A stretch of 64,000 nt of DNA from positions 1,302,001-1,366,000 of the forward strand of contig JABYQN010000008.1 in NCBI GenBank assembly GCA_022606135.1. Direction: 5' to 3'. Under the pieces are notes generated by a model. The model did no database searches, was not told the origin of the DNA, and saw only the letters and a list, made by a program, of their open reading frames with translations. The translations under genes and the position numbers were made by a program. Below, piece by piece: positions 45,103 to 56,709 of the stretch. The first letter of the stretch is position 1. The number at the start of each line of letters is the position of its first letter. The DNA comes from Fomes fomentarius (lineage: Eukaryota; Basidiomycota; Agaricomycetes; Polyporales; Polyporaceae).

Positions 45103-48100
45103 TCATGGACCATCTACAGGCACGACTTTCGTCGGGAGCGGCATTCCCTGGAGCTGGGGCGGCATCTTCTCGGGCAGCGTCCCATTCGACATCCTAGGTG
45201 GCGGGACGCCCGGCGCTGGTAGACTCGACAGCGGCGGCAGGAGCGTCGACGGAGCAGGCAGAACGGATGCAGCAGAAGCAGTAGCAATCGGCGCGATGTT
45301 CCCGCTCTCGGGAATTGGGAAGCCGCCCATCTTTGGTGCAACCTTTAGGATGCCTGGGGACGGCGCCCTAGGCAGCTTCGAGCTCGGGCTACCCAAAAGG
45401 GGACTGCGAGGCAGTGATGGTGGGGGAGAGAGCGGCCCACCTAACGGCATTCGCCCGTGTTGGCTCGAGCGAATGGGTGACCGCTGTGGTCCAGGATACG
45501 CTCCAGTGGAGGGGCTGACGGGGGGGAGAGCGCGACCGTTGCTACGTGGGGGAGAATCATAGGGGCTATGGAACGATGACGATGACGGGTGCGGCGGGAG
45601 TCTAGTGGTAGGAGCTCGCTGGTTACCAGATTGCCCGATGCCAGAGCCAGACGCAGGACGTGGAAGGCCGCGATCATCCACAATCGCAGACCAGGAGCCA
45701 CGCCGAGAAGTGGGCATAGACGGAGGAGGCGGGTTAGCGTGTCCCAAATTCACTAACTGGTTCCCTGGTGAGCCAGGTAAGCTTCTTTGTAGCGTCTGTG
45801 ACGGACCCATCGTAAACGGTGTCATCAAGTGTTCGTTCTGGCCAGGTTGGGGCGGACCTAACGGACCTGACGCTGCTCTTCCCCGATCGCGGTCCCGCTC
45901 CCGCTGGTGCTCGACTGGCAAAGGCTCTTCGTTGCCCTGCCAGAACGCAGGGGACCGAGGCGACGCGCCATGCTGCTGCTTCGGCCCAGATGCCGACAGC
46001 TCTATGACCTCTGTAGGTGCACCGGAACGCGGACGACGCTGCTCAAATTCGCGCAGGCTATGTGGACTGAGAATCTGCGGTCCTCCTGGACCCGGGGGCA
46101 ATCCTGTCATCGGCGGCGGCGCATGCGCGTTGCTCCCTGGTCCGTTGAATCCCTGAGGTGGAGGGTGGTGGTGGTGCACAACGTGATGATGGTGATGATG
46201 CTGGTGGTTGTGTGCAGGGTGGTGGTGTCCAGGTTGCCCTTGTGCGTTGCCATGGGCGTGCTGATGAGGATGCTGGTGCGCATTATGCCGCGGTGCATGC
46301 GACATATGGTATGCACGTTCCGCCTCCCGCTCCCGGTCTAGTTCCCGTGCGCGCTCTACACGATCTCGCTGTGACATGACCTCGTTCATGCGCTCCCTCT
46401 CGCGGCCATCGACCTCCCCATTGAGGCGCTTCGACTCCTTACCGCCAGAAGGCGGGCCCGACCATCCATTTGGCTTCGAACCAGAAAACCCCGGGGGTAC
46501 AGGCCCACCACCATTGGTGGTGGGCATGGATGAATTCCCAGCAGCGCCGTTTAGAGGCACAGGTGAGATTGAGCGCCTCATGACGGGAACCGGCCCGGGC
46601 CCAAACTGGGAGGGATGCGGGGGCATGCCTGGGGGCTGGCGCATCGCGGCTTGCATCTCCTGTTCCATCTGCATCTGCGCGTGTGATACGTGCGGTATAC
46701 CACCAGGCGGGGCAGAGTGATGGTGTGGAAGTCGAGGCGGCCCAAATGTTTGTATCACTCCTGGCTGTTGAAGATGTTGCTGCACCGGCGGACCATATCG
46801 AGCAGGACCGTCGACCACCTGCATGCCCATGACATATGGATCTATCCCATGTGGTATTCCACCGCTAAGAACGGCATTCATCAAGCCCGGCATGTGACGG
46901 TGAGGATCGAAGCCACCGGGAGCGGCGTGCCGGGGATGGTTGTAGAATACATCGAGGTCTTGCAAGATCTCGTTGCGCGATAGAGGCAGCAGAGTGGGGT
47001 ATGCTAAGGAGACCTGAGACGTCGGGTCCTTCTTTCGTGCACGCTTCCCCAGAGATGCAGCTGACTCGGGTAAACCAAAGGGACTAGACTTGACGATCTC
47101 GCGCAAAGTCGGTGCAGAAGAGACTTCGTGAAGCGGCATGGGGAAACGGCGAGCTGTTTTACTGCATGGGCATGTGGGTGCAGAATGACAGCATATACAC
47201 GCACCTGGAGGAGGTCTCTCTACAATCTTCCGCTCCCGTTCCAATTTCCGCTTGCGACCGTTCGTCTCGGCGATCATCTGCTTCTGCAATCCATCTCGTT
47301 CGTGCTATCGTAGTGTCAGATGAAGGCATAGTAGAAGGTACCACATGATACTCACTTTCCAGGTACTCCAAGTCCCTGCTTCGTCAAGTCTTCGACGCTT
47401 CCGCACGTTCTCAACTTCGTAGTCGCGTCGCCGCGCTGCGAGTTCGAGGCGTTTGTCGCGTCGATTTGACAGCTCCGCGTGCAGATGCAACAACTCGGGA
47501 TGCGTCCCTGCTCGCCGCCGCAGACGTATTGAGACCCCATACACGAGTGGACAAGACACACAACGCACCATCAACAATCAAGCCTTCCTCCCACGCCAAT
47601 GAGTCCATCTTCTCCACATACAACCTTTCTCTCAGCAGCGCGAACTTCAACTCGATCTGCGCGAGCACATCGAGGGCCTCTGCGCGGTGCGCCGGCTGCA
47701 TATCGGAGTCGAGGTCGATGTCGGGAGTCGCGACATCGTCTTCAGCGTCGAGACCCTCACCCTCTGCAGGTTCTAGCTGCTCCGCATCCACGTCAGCTTC
47801 ACTAGGGTCTGCTGCTGCCATCCGGGATCGCCTCGGCGCTCGCGTGCGACCTTTGCCTTTCCTAGCCCGACCGCCGCGAACCCCAGCGGTCTTGCGTTCA
47901 GGTTCAGGCTCGGCCTCGGGTTCAGATGGGATATCTTGCTCCTGTTCCTGTTCCGCAGAAGACGCACGAGAGCCAGAAGGGGAGGACGCTTGGGAGTATG
48001 ACGGGGAGAGAGGATGTACGAGACTCGCGCCGGCCATGATCGAAGACGCCGCAACCGGGGACATCATAACCTGCGCGGGCACGTCGACCTCCATCGTTGC

Positions 48101-48940
48101 GTCGGGATCCACGTCCACTGCATCGTCAACGCCGTTCGCAGGGGTGACGGCTTCCGTCGTGGGTGGTTCGTCCACGTCGGGCACGTCGACGTCATCGGGC
48201 GCAGCGTCGTCATCGTACTCGTCGACCTCTGATCCCTCCTTTGTGGTCGGCTCTGCGTCTTGAGCGTCGTCCTCGTCGATTTCCTCTTCCCCGACGTTGT
48301 CATTCTCGTCGTCGGTGAGGTCAGGTGACGCCACCGCCTTAGGCGACTGCTGCACCTCTAGCCCATCGACGTCCGCGTCCGCGTCCTCGGCTTCGTCGTT
48401 CTCATCACCAGAGATGTCGCCAATGGTGACATTGGCAGGCAGAGTTTCGTCACCAGACTCACCCTCTTCTTCCGGCGGGTCGTCTTCGTCGACCTCAGCG
48501 ACCTCGTTCTCGTTGTCGCTGAGCGCGCCGTCTTTCTCTGGGGAAACGTCACGGTCTGAGTCCATATTCTTGTCCTGGTCGTCTTCCTCCTCCTCCTCCA
48601 TAGCCTTAGCGGGCCCTGCCTGCTCCTCCTCCTCTTCCTCCTCGAACTTGTTTCGCCAGTCTTTCTCCTTCTTCTCTGGCTTCTTCTTCTTCAGCGCCCA
48701 GCCCCACATGTCTTCGGGTACGATGTGGCCTTGCTGTTTCTTTTTGCGTGTCGCCGGGCGGGTAGTATCATCTTCGTTGGCGCGGTTGTCGTTGTCTTGC
48801 TCTTCCTCCGTGAGCTCGGAAAGCTCGGAGCCGCTGTCGAGGCCCGCGGCTCCGCTATGGTTGGAGCGTTGTTCTTCTTGGGGTGGAGGTGATGGAGAGG
48901 GAGAGCTCAGGGACTCGAGGGACGCAGTAGAGCCCGGCAT
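45103..48940 (-). CDS. Sds3/Dep1-type subunit of the Rpd3 histone deacetylase complex
   Basis: Minus strand, four exons, about 1,230 residues. ATG 48940 (MPGSTASLESL) is preferred; an in-frame ATG at 49078 would add 46 residues and leave little promoter. The N-terminal third is very acidic (EEEEEDD runs) with a Lys-rich patch and a GRARKGKGRTRAPRR block. The Sds3 domain follows: ALDVLAQIELKFALLRERLY, VEKMDSLAWEEGLIVDG, then after an intron THPELLHLHAELSNRRDKRL, RRRDYEVENVRKRRRLDEA, LQKQMIAETNGRKRKLERER, and after two more introns RRFPMPLHEVSSAPTLREIV. Sds3 proteins scaffold Sin3-Rpd3 repressor complexes. The C-terminal half is low complexity, rich in Pro, His (long His-rich run near 46200) and Ser, and is much longer than in yeast Sds3. 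It is divergent from the F-box gene at 49150. Confidence 0.85.
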
Positions 48941-49149
48941 CGTCGAGCACGACGAGGACGAGGTGAAAAGCGTCGAGCAAGCTTGTGGCAAGTTGTAGCG
49001 GCCGCCTGAACAGGATCGCCGGCAGCGTGGACGGATTTCGGCATTCGCCGGCGATGTCATTGTCGCCCATGAATCCATCTATGCGGGCGCCTATGCCACC
49101 TAGCTTGTATCTTTCCTGCCTTGGCCATCTTCTCCTGAGTTGTGGTTAA

Positions 49150-50863
49150 ATGGTCTCTGCCTCTAATCTGAACTTCGACTGTCTTGAGCTAATATTTATC
49201 TACCTCGCCGGAAACGACCTAGTCTCTATCTCCCTCGTCAGTAGATCTTTCCTAGCGGGTGTCATTCCTCGACTCTATCGCAGCTTGATATTCGGACCCA
49301 AACAGGCTAAGCGGTACCCTACGGTAGGAATATCAGTGAAGGCTAAAGCTATTGGTGTGATATACGATTTAATTGTACGCTCAGATCAACTCTCCGTTTG
49401 CTACTGTGCTAGCAAATCCCGACCTCGCAAGGCATGTGAGGCGTATTGGTCAGCACATACCAACATCTGCAGCAGGTCTCAGAGCTCCAGATCGCTAATG
49501 TACGCCGCTATGCAGATCTGCGTGTTATCCCCATTGTCAAGTTCAGGCCACAAACTCAGTTCATGGACGACTGCGCGCGCACCATAGCACTGTGCAACAG
49601 CCTCAGCTCGTTCACATGCACTCTAGACGTCATGCCGAGATTTCTGACCGCTCTGCAACACAAGAATTCGCTGGAGCACTTGCGCTTTAGACCGAATTTC
49701 ACGATGTACGAAGCGAAGCAACTTTCCACAGTACTCGGCTTGCGTTCGCTCACACTCGACTCGGGGTCCTGGACTGTCGTCGACGTGCTTCCCAAATGGA
49801 GCGAGGGCCTGAAACCCACGCTGACGTCGCTCACAATGACGGTATGCATCGTGTGTGTGTACCTCGCGTATTTCCGCACTAATGCCCTATTGCAGTCTAT
49901 GCAAACTCTAAGTCGAGATATTCTAGAAGTGGTCTTTCCTAATCTACCTCTCCTAACCAGCCTACACGTCATCAATTGTAGCAAGATCGACCAGAATGTC
50001 GTGTTGGAACTTTTGGTACATGTACCACAGCTCCAAAGTCTGGCATTCACATGTTATGTAAGCGTAACTTTCTGCTGCCGCTTCTCTACGGAGTCTTACG
50101 CGTTCCTCAGGATCTTGATTGCTCTGTTCCAGATACCATATCCCCTCTGCCCGCACTTCGACACCTATCTGTTGACACCTACTGCCGAGCTTCACCGATA
50201 GAACACACGCCGAAGTTCTGCAAGGATATGCTCATGTTCATGCGCTCATGGGCATGCCCCCTCAAGTCGTTTTCTCTCAAGCTGTCAGAGAAGATCGCGC
50301 TCAGCGAATCTTTCATCAAAGATCTCGTGAAAACCCATCGGAAGACGTTGGTCCATCTGTCTCTCCGCAATTGTGGTCTCGCACACGACAGCACCAAGTT
50401 GATATTCAGCAAATGCAACCTGCTGGAGACCGCAAAATTGACCGTGCCAACGAAGGAAATCGTAGGTCGCCTGCTGGATCTGCCCCTCTCTATGCCTATG
50501 TTTGACCTCGTCTAGGCTTGGTTTGCGGAAGCGCTCTCGCGAGCAGAACACCTACACACCATTACGGACGTAGGCGATATGCGTACCGGCGCCGGACACG
50601 TCCAGCGGGCCTCAATACAGAAGATGGAGATCCGCACGCTGATGTCTGCCCAGCCTCGCCTCGAAAATATCATCGCCGATGGTAGAACATGGACAGTGAG
50701 CAGTGCCCGCTGCCTTTTGGATGCCCATGTTGACTCTTCCGGATACTGCTATCACAAGGCTGTTCGCTCTCCTGCCAAGAAGGATTTCGAGCTTATTGTC
50801 AAGAAGCATGGGCCCACACTCCGTCATTGGTTTATGCCCCCTCCAGGCGTCGTGCAGTCATGA
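49150..50863 (+). CDS. F-box protein with leucine-rich C-terminal region (copy 1)
   Basis: About six exons. Exon 1 has a divergent F-box: LNFDCLELIFIYLAGNDLVS, SLVSRSFLAGVIPRLYRSL. After introns the frame reads YPT-INSPFATVLANPDLARH, VRRI-DLRVIPIVKFRPQTQF, MDDCARTIALCNSLSSFTCT, LRSLTLDSGSWTVVDVLPKW, LPLLTSLHVINCSKIDQNVV, ALRHLSVDTYC, KTLVHLSLRNCGL, and an exon starting AWFAEALSRAEHLHTITDVG to the stop at 50861-50863. Regular L..L.L repeats suggest an LRR-like solenoid for substrate binding in an SCF ubiquitin ligase. The third exon is reached by a GTCAGC donor and TATGCAG acceptor; other choices break the frame. Large F-box families are typical of Agaricomycetes. Confidence 0.8.
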
Positions 50864-51133
50864 ACTAACGGCCACGCCGTGATCACGCACGTAGATATAG
50901 GGAATATTCTCATGACTTGAGTTGATGGGCTACCTGATGTATCCGGCCTGCCGTTGCGAAACTCTGCTTCGCCTCCTCTTGGCATGCACACATGTCGCAG
51001 TAGGTGGGAAAGACAATAGTTGAGGCTTGTACGCTAATTTGTGAGTATTGAATCAAACTGCGCTTTGTACGGTCATGTCCGACGACATCCGCCGCGAGCA
51101 GTCCCCTTCGACCTCGGTCCTTGTATAACGATC

Positions 51134-52238
51134 CTACAGAGCCTGCTTCCCCGAACTCGAGGCCGAAGCGGGGCGAGGCGCCTGCATGGACCCGTCAACT
51201 TCCTGAGGGACACCAAACTCAATCTCTCCGATCGTCTTGTTGATCTCGAGCATTGTCAGTCCCGCACGGTGGCGGACGCGGGGCTCCCAGCCTTCAGGCA
51301 GACGCTCCTCCAACAAGAAAGCGCGGAGGTCAGAGACGATGCCTCCAAAGACCTTGTAGACGAACGCCGCGCTGTAGACGTCACATGAGTACGAGCACAC
51401 GAGCGAGTGAGGTTACGAGACAGTTGGAGAGACATACTTGGTGCTGCCGATGAACTTCTGTGCGAGCGTGAGGCTGAACTGAGGGTTCTGCGTGCGGCAC
51501 TGCACACGGCGCTTGCCGAGGAAGCGCGAGAGGTCGCCGGTGGTAAGCCTGCCGTTACCGGTGGCGGAGGACAGCATGTCCTCAAGCACATCGTGCGCGA
51601 TCGTGGTCTGTTGCACATCGAAGTTGATGTCGTCACCTGTGTCCAGGTCAGGTTGCACCGTCAGTATAATACTTCAACAGAGCCAAGGGGACTGATTACT
51701 CACGGCAGAAGGAGGCGTCGTGCTCGATCATGTTGTGCACACTGAGGTCGGCGAGGTCGAAGGAGTCGTGTGCAAGGTCCCGGGTAAGAAGCTGAGCGGC
51801 GCCACGCGGGAGGAAATGCGAGAACGGCACGGCCATGTTGTACGTCTTCTTGATAGCGGTGTGCAGCTCTGAGAACTTGATGTTCTTCCCGTTGCGCGGG
51901 AGGATACCTACAGTAGCCGAGATGGGGAAGGTGATCAGGAGAACAGGCCGATCGGATGGGGACGGACACATACCGTGGTTGGCCATGGCGTTCAGTCCGG
52001 GGCACGGGGAGCGGCTGTCGCCCTCTCCGGGCGGGGAGTACTTCGGCCATTGCCCTTGGTACCCAGGGTCGCCTTCAGAGATGACATGCCCAACCGGGAG
52101 GTCTGGGGTGATGAGGTTCAAGAGGACGAGGAAGAAGTCCCATAGGTAGAGCCCAACGGTGACGGAGGTATCCTTGACCTTGGACACGATGATGTAGATC
52201 AAACGCCTCAGCGCGATGAACCAGTACTGGAGAGACAT
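51134..52238 (-). CDS. Heme-thiolate peroxidase / short unspecific peroxygenase-like (copy 2)
   Basis: Minus strand, four exons from ATG 52238. The N-terminus has an aromatic membrane segment (VGLYLWDFFLVLLNLITPDL), then GDSRSPCPGLNAMANHG with the heme-ligand Cys in a canonical PCP. Exon 2: ILPRNGKNIKFSELHTAIKK, HDSFDLADLSVHNMIEHDAS with EHD. Exon 3 continues DDINFDVQQTTIAHDVLEDM, GDLSRFLGKRRVQCRTQNPQ; the last exon has AAFVYKVFGGIVSDLRAFLL, LPEGWEPRVRHRAGLTMLEI and a Ser-rich end. About 300 residues, as usual for short peroxygenases. It is a paralogue of the gene at 41714, 8 kb away on the same strand. Likely membrane-anchored rather than freely secreted, since no cleavable signal peptide is evident (inference). 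Confidence 0.85.
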
Positions 52239-52814
52239 AGCTAACGGGGGTCAGGAGATTGGTGGGGAGCTGAAGGAAACGCTCAGGTGTCGCGTGCATT
52301 ATAACTTCGAGAGGGTATTGGACTTGGGTTCGGCGTCAGGATATGGAAGCGATGGCGTAAATGGGGCCAACCCGACCGGGAAGAGCACATCCATGCAAGC
52401 TTACGCACACACTGTCAGAGGAGAGCGCCAGAATGCTCGGTTCGACGCCCGATGCCGCTGTCATTGAGAAGGGGCTCCAAACTAGTAGGAGGGACGTCCG
52501 ATAGAGCGATGTTCCGGCTCCCCATCAGTGGTGCAGGGGAAACCATGTAGTAGGTCCATTACAGCCGCAGTTTGTTCGGAGGATGGATCCAATGGCGATT
52601 CCGGCGTAAGAGATTGAGCTTGGCGTAATGAAAACGCACGAGGCAGCCCTGTGCCTTGAGATTGACAAGGATGAAAATGGCCGAACGCTGAGTACGCGGC
52701 GTACGTGTGAGCGATACTGGATTAGTGAAACCTGTAGCATCGCATACTACCGTTGACGTATATTCACCGCTTCGGAACGACTATCGGTATGGAAGGCGCG
52801 GTCGTGACGGATTC
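52239..52814. other. Intergenic
   Basis: Nothing recognised. Confidence 0.5.
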
Positions 52815-53191
52815 TCAGCGCCCTACTGTGTCGGCTGACTCCTTGAGCGGCGGCGCGGTGTAGGTTGTGCTCTGGCGTTTCTGGGAATTCGAATGTAACC
52901 TAGATAAGTGGAGAGAGAGGGTCATTCTGTACGTCGTGTAGCATCATGGATGGTCATATCATCATCCTGATTCGCATGAACAAGCTTCAACCACACTGGC
53001 AGTACTCACCGTAGGCTGTAGTCACTGCCGATATGAATACTATGATTGAAGCCGTCAAGCCAAGAGCTCGGAGATTTGCGAAATGCTAGCGCTCGCTGCC
53101 GTCGCTTCGAATGACTTTCCGTCTTCTTCATCAGCTTCAATTCCTGCTGCCGGTTCGCAATTTTCTTGACTCCGGCTACGATGTCGACCAT
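52815..53191 (-). CDS. Possible small basic protein, head-to-head with URM1 (tentative)
   Basis: Minus strand frame from 53191: [47 protein letters not shown], then a GTGAGT donor at 53009 and an acceptor CTAG near 52901 leading in frame to STTYTAPPLKESADTVGR and a stop at 52815-52817. Total about 89 residues. The splice sites are good and the C-terminus looks like real coding sequence, but the intron (about 109 nt) is long for this genome and the start codon overlaps the first codons of URM1 on the other strand. No family recognised. Confidence 0.3.
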
Positions 53192-53615
53192 ATCACTGAA
53201 GATCGAATTTGGTGGCGGCCTTGAACTACTATTTTCAAATCAACGGTCACACCGAATCACCATCCCCGCTCTCGTACCAACTGCTCCGCCTTCAACGGGA
53301 AAAACAGGTGCTGGAGAAGGAGACGAGGCAAACGTCCCCAGAAGCACCGCAAACTTGACATACCTCATATTTTGGCTGCGGGATAACCTGCTGAATGAGC
53401 GGGCAGAACTCTTTGTTGAAAACGGGACAGTGTGAGTACCCCAATCTTCCTGAATGTGGGGAAGCTCGAAGCCGAACGGCCATGTTCGTGCCTGCAGACG
53501 GCCCGGTGTCCTTGTTCTCGTAAACGACACAGATTGGGAGCTCGAAGGGGAGGGGGACTACCAGCTCAAAGATGGGGATGAGGTCGTGTTCATCTCGACC
53601 CTGCACGGCGGGTAG
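53181..53615 (+). CDS. URM1: Ubiquitin-related modifier Urm1
   Basis: Two exons from ATG 53181, with a donor GTGAGT at about 53431 and an acceptor CTGCAG at about 53499. The protein starts [20 protein letters not shown] and continues [65 protein letters not shown] at the very end. The beta-grasp pattern and C-terminal GG are diagnostic of Urm1, which acts as sulfur carrier for 2-thiolation of wobble uridine in cytosolic tRNA-Lys, tRNA-Glu and tRNA-Gln, and as a protein modifier. The insert of about 20 residues after ITIPALVP is longer than in yeast. Confidence 0.95.
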
Positions 53616-53957
53616 TCACACCTCCAACAGGATGTTGGACGGGAAGACATATTGGAATGTCGGAATCAGGCTCGCATGCTTCCCGGTCGCTTGCAAATAC
53701 ATGGCTTGTTCACGGTACGTTGTTCTCACCTTTAAATGGATATAAGTCCATCGTCCAACCGTAGACCAACCAGCAGCGCCGATCTCGCGCTGAGGCATGC
53801 ATATGGTGAACACATGGGCAGGACCTCGAGGCCGTAAGGATAGTGGCATCTGTGCTGGGGTTAATGATACATGGGATAATATGAGTGGGGAGTGTACTAT
53901 TGCGTCGTGTACGGCTACATACCACCCAGGTTCGACGCTCTGAGACCCGACGAGTTT
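53616..53957. other. Intergenic between convergent URM1 and Rcf1-like genes
   Basis: Nothing recognised. Confidence 0.5.
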
Positions 53958-54474
53958 TCAGGACGACCTGCCCCACAAGCCTCCCAGCCAGCCTGAGCCT
54001 CCGCTGCTCTGCGCCGCCTTCTTCGCAACTTGCTCTTCCATCCGCTCGAGCCGGTCTGTTTCCTCCGCGGCACGCAGACGCGACTCGAATGCTGCACGCT
54101 CAAGAAGGCGGTCCTGCTCTGCCGCCGCCGCCGCCGACTCTTTCTGGTGCTTCATCTGCCCGTACCACCACGATCCGCCCACAACCGCAACCACGGTGAG
54201 ACCTTGCATGAGGACACGTACGCGGAGCCAGTGATTCATCGAGACGCTGTCGCGTCGGCGGAGCTTCGCCCCAGCGACGATGAGCGACACGGTCGTTAGA
54301 CCGGCAACTAGGGCCTGTGTAAGTTGTCCGAAGAACCAGAGAAGTGATGCACATACGGGCGGGCACAAACGGGTTCTCCTGAAACTTCCGCTTGAACTTG
54401 CCTCCCCATGTCTCAATCGGATTCCCGTACGCGTCAAGTAGGAGATCATGTTCGCCAATGGGTTCGGTGCTCAT
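53958..54474 (-). CDS. HIG1-domain protein, respiratory supercomplex factor 1 (Rcf1)-like
   Basis: Minus strand, two exons. Exon 1 from ATG 54474: MSTEPIGEHDLLLDAYGNPI, KFKRKFQENPF. Exon 2: ALVAGLTTVSLIVAGAKLRR, RDSVSMNHWLRVRVLMQGLT, VVAVVGGSWWYGQ, then a long charged coiled coil and GWLGGLWGRSS. Two membrane helices with the R-V-Q-G block are typical of HIG1 proteins of the inner mitochondrial membrane that link complexes III and IV. Splice choice: GTATGTG would give a 42-nt intron and the wrong phase; the weaker donor GTGCCC directly after NPF gives a 52-nt intron, correct phase and usual domain length, so I prefer it. Confidence 0.82.
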
Positions 54475-54869
54475 GGTGATGACGGACAATGACCAAGAGG
54501 TTGAATGTCTTTGGGTTGGCCTGGGAGAGGTCGTGCGAAGCAGGAGCGCGGTCTGTGGCGCGACTGTGGCGCCGCCTGAGGACTCTGACAAATGGGGTTC
54601 ACGGAGGAGCCAGACGGAAGTTGGGTAGAGTACTATGCACGTAGATGGCCACGCAAGACAGACGAGTGTGGGTGAGTGATGAAAGGTCGATGTAGGACGT
54701 TGAGAGAGGTGGCTGCGTTGTCGGAATTGCAAGTGCCAGTGTGGCTGCTCATTCGGAGCGCTGGTCGGGTCCCATGTAACTCTGAAGTCGACCACGACCA
54801 CCTCGCCAGACTGGTTGTCTCCTCACTAGCACCTTCATCTGCCAATTCTACAGTTATACAGTTGACTCT
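54475..54869. other. Bidirectional promoter region
   Basis: 395 bp between the divergent Rcf1-like and F-box genes; no clear TATA box. Confidence 0.45.
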
Positions 54870-56709
54870 ATGGAGATCACATGTTTTCCCATCGAGGTCT
54901 TACAGACCATCCTAATCCTGCTGGATTTCCGGGATCTCATCCGCTGCCGCCAGGTGATTGAATTCAAAACACTGCATCCGCGCTATGCAATGATGAAACT
55001 CATCCATGCATCAATCTGTCAAGATATGCTGGCTTTTCAAGAACATCGTGGACAGCGATATTCGCCTTCAGTACAAGATCGAGCTCGCCGTCGCGGGTAT
55101 GGAAGATGGTCCGCCAAGTGCGCTGACTCCCACCGAACGCCTGACCATGCTACGCGAACGTCAAGAAGCATGGAGGGCTCTCAGATGGCGGTCACGGAAG
55201 GAGTACCCGATGCTCAAGGGTGGCGTGTGGGAGCTCTACGGTGGTGTCATCGCCCAGGCGGATGGCGACAGGACCCTCGCGTTCGTCCAGCTTCCGTCGG
55301 ACATTAGGAGGATCGAGGAGAAACAGTGGAAGATTGAGGATGCTGGCGTGGTAATACGCGACTTTGGCATGGATCCCGCTCAAAATCTTTTAATTGTCGT
55401 TGAGCACCATGAACCAGACGAGTAAGTCATTCGGACGATTTGCCTATATCTGCAAGTCCACTGCTAGTAGCGCCCCACTTTGATGCATGCTCACGGAACT
55501 ATCCTAGACATACACTGTTCATTCGTGTGCACCTAAAGTCCATCACCGATGGCGCCGTCCACCCTGCTGCAGTGAAGGGTGGCGTTCTCATACACACTGC
55601 ACCCCGCCCTGGCGACCACTCATATGCGATCCAGACATCAGAAGATCTTCTTGGTCTTCTCGTGCATGACGAAATGGAAGAATTACTGGTATGGAATTGG
55701 AAGACCGGTTCTCTCCTGCTAGTAAGTGTATTGCACCTTCGACCTGTGCGCTTCGCTCACCTCGCATTCAGCATGTCGTTGGTGAACACATCTGTTCCTT
55801 CGCGTTTCTCACCTCCCGCCATGTCCTGTTGACTCTGTTTTCGGAATTGGAGCTAGACGAGGACACTGTCGGTCAAAGCCTCACTGATGCCCAACTTCGC
55901 GTCGTCGACCTTGAGACGACGTCTGGTCGGCAAGTGGATGTCTCAGACCTCGACTACCTCTGCGCATTCCACTACCCAGCTTTCGCGGACGACTACCGCG
56001 TTTTCAACATGTTAATCCGATCTGACCCCGCACCACACTGGCGCCCGAATCCCTCCCTCAACGTGCCGTTTCACGTCTCGCGTGTTGACCGACTATTTGT
56101 CATAACGATCACGATGATTCGACACCGTTTCGCCTCCTCTCTGCTATCTCTTGTTCCTTCCTCTACCTTGCTCTCTTTGATCAACTCGCTCCCTCCGAAG
56201 AAGACGCGCCGTGACTTCACATGGACGGAATGGGGCCCCGATGGCTCGCACTTCATGCCTGCGCCGCTCATGCATAGTGGTGTATGGGTGTGTTATGTGT
56301 ACGGGATGACTCTAGTTCTTACGTATCGCACGCGTTCGAAGCTGGTGGTCATCACCTACGACTTCAACCCGCTCACAATCCGACAGGCGCAGTTTAATCC
56401 GAACGGTGTGGAGGAGCTCGCTCGAGAGAGGCTCGTGATAGAGGAAAGCAACCTAAACCAACTCGCCTGCTTCGAGGACCAAGTCTGCACTCGGCTGCCC
56501 TATCTGGTGAGGCGTTCACAGCCGTATGGAGGGGAGGATGCAGAAGGCGGGAGTCATTTCAATGCAGCAATGATCTCGGAGGATGCATTGGTCATTGTGT
56601 CCAGCGTGAGTTGCCTCAAAAGCCTCCTGTGTTAGACGTGTGTGCTGACGTGACGTGGTGTGGTACTTAGGATTTTCCTTTCCGCCAGTACCATGCGTTG
56701 ACATTCTGA
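54870..56709 (+). CDS. F-box protein (copy 2)
   Basis: Five exons. Exon 1: MEITCFPIEVLQTILILLDF, RDLIRCRQ; the intron then joins ICWLFKNIVDSDIRLQYKIE, LAVAGMEDG, a very typical Agaricomycete F-box. Further text: LTMLRERQEAWRALRW, WELYGGVIAQ, then HTLFIRVHLKSITDGAVHPA, ELLVWNWKTGSLLL, HVVGEHICSFAFLTSRHVLL, RRDFTWTEWGPDGSHFMPAP, VYGMTLVLTYRTRSKLVVIT, and a last short exon DFPFRQYHALTF with stop TGA 56707-56709, reached through an intron with acceptor CTTAG near 56670. The C-terminal region probably forms a beta-propeller-like substrate-binding part. An SCF adaptor role is inferred from the F-box; the target is unknown. Confidence 0.82.

Noticed and set aside
47466..48998. Long plus-strand open frames (up to 265 codons) opposite the Sds3-type gene
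   Set aside because: Ser/Ala-rich antisense shadows of the acidic low-complexity coding region.
49410..49510. Apparent frameshift in the F-box gene after HVRRI
   Set aside because: An intron with donor GTCAGC and acceptor TATGCAG restores RRI-DLRVIPIVKF in frame, which fits the family; no frameshift is needed.
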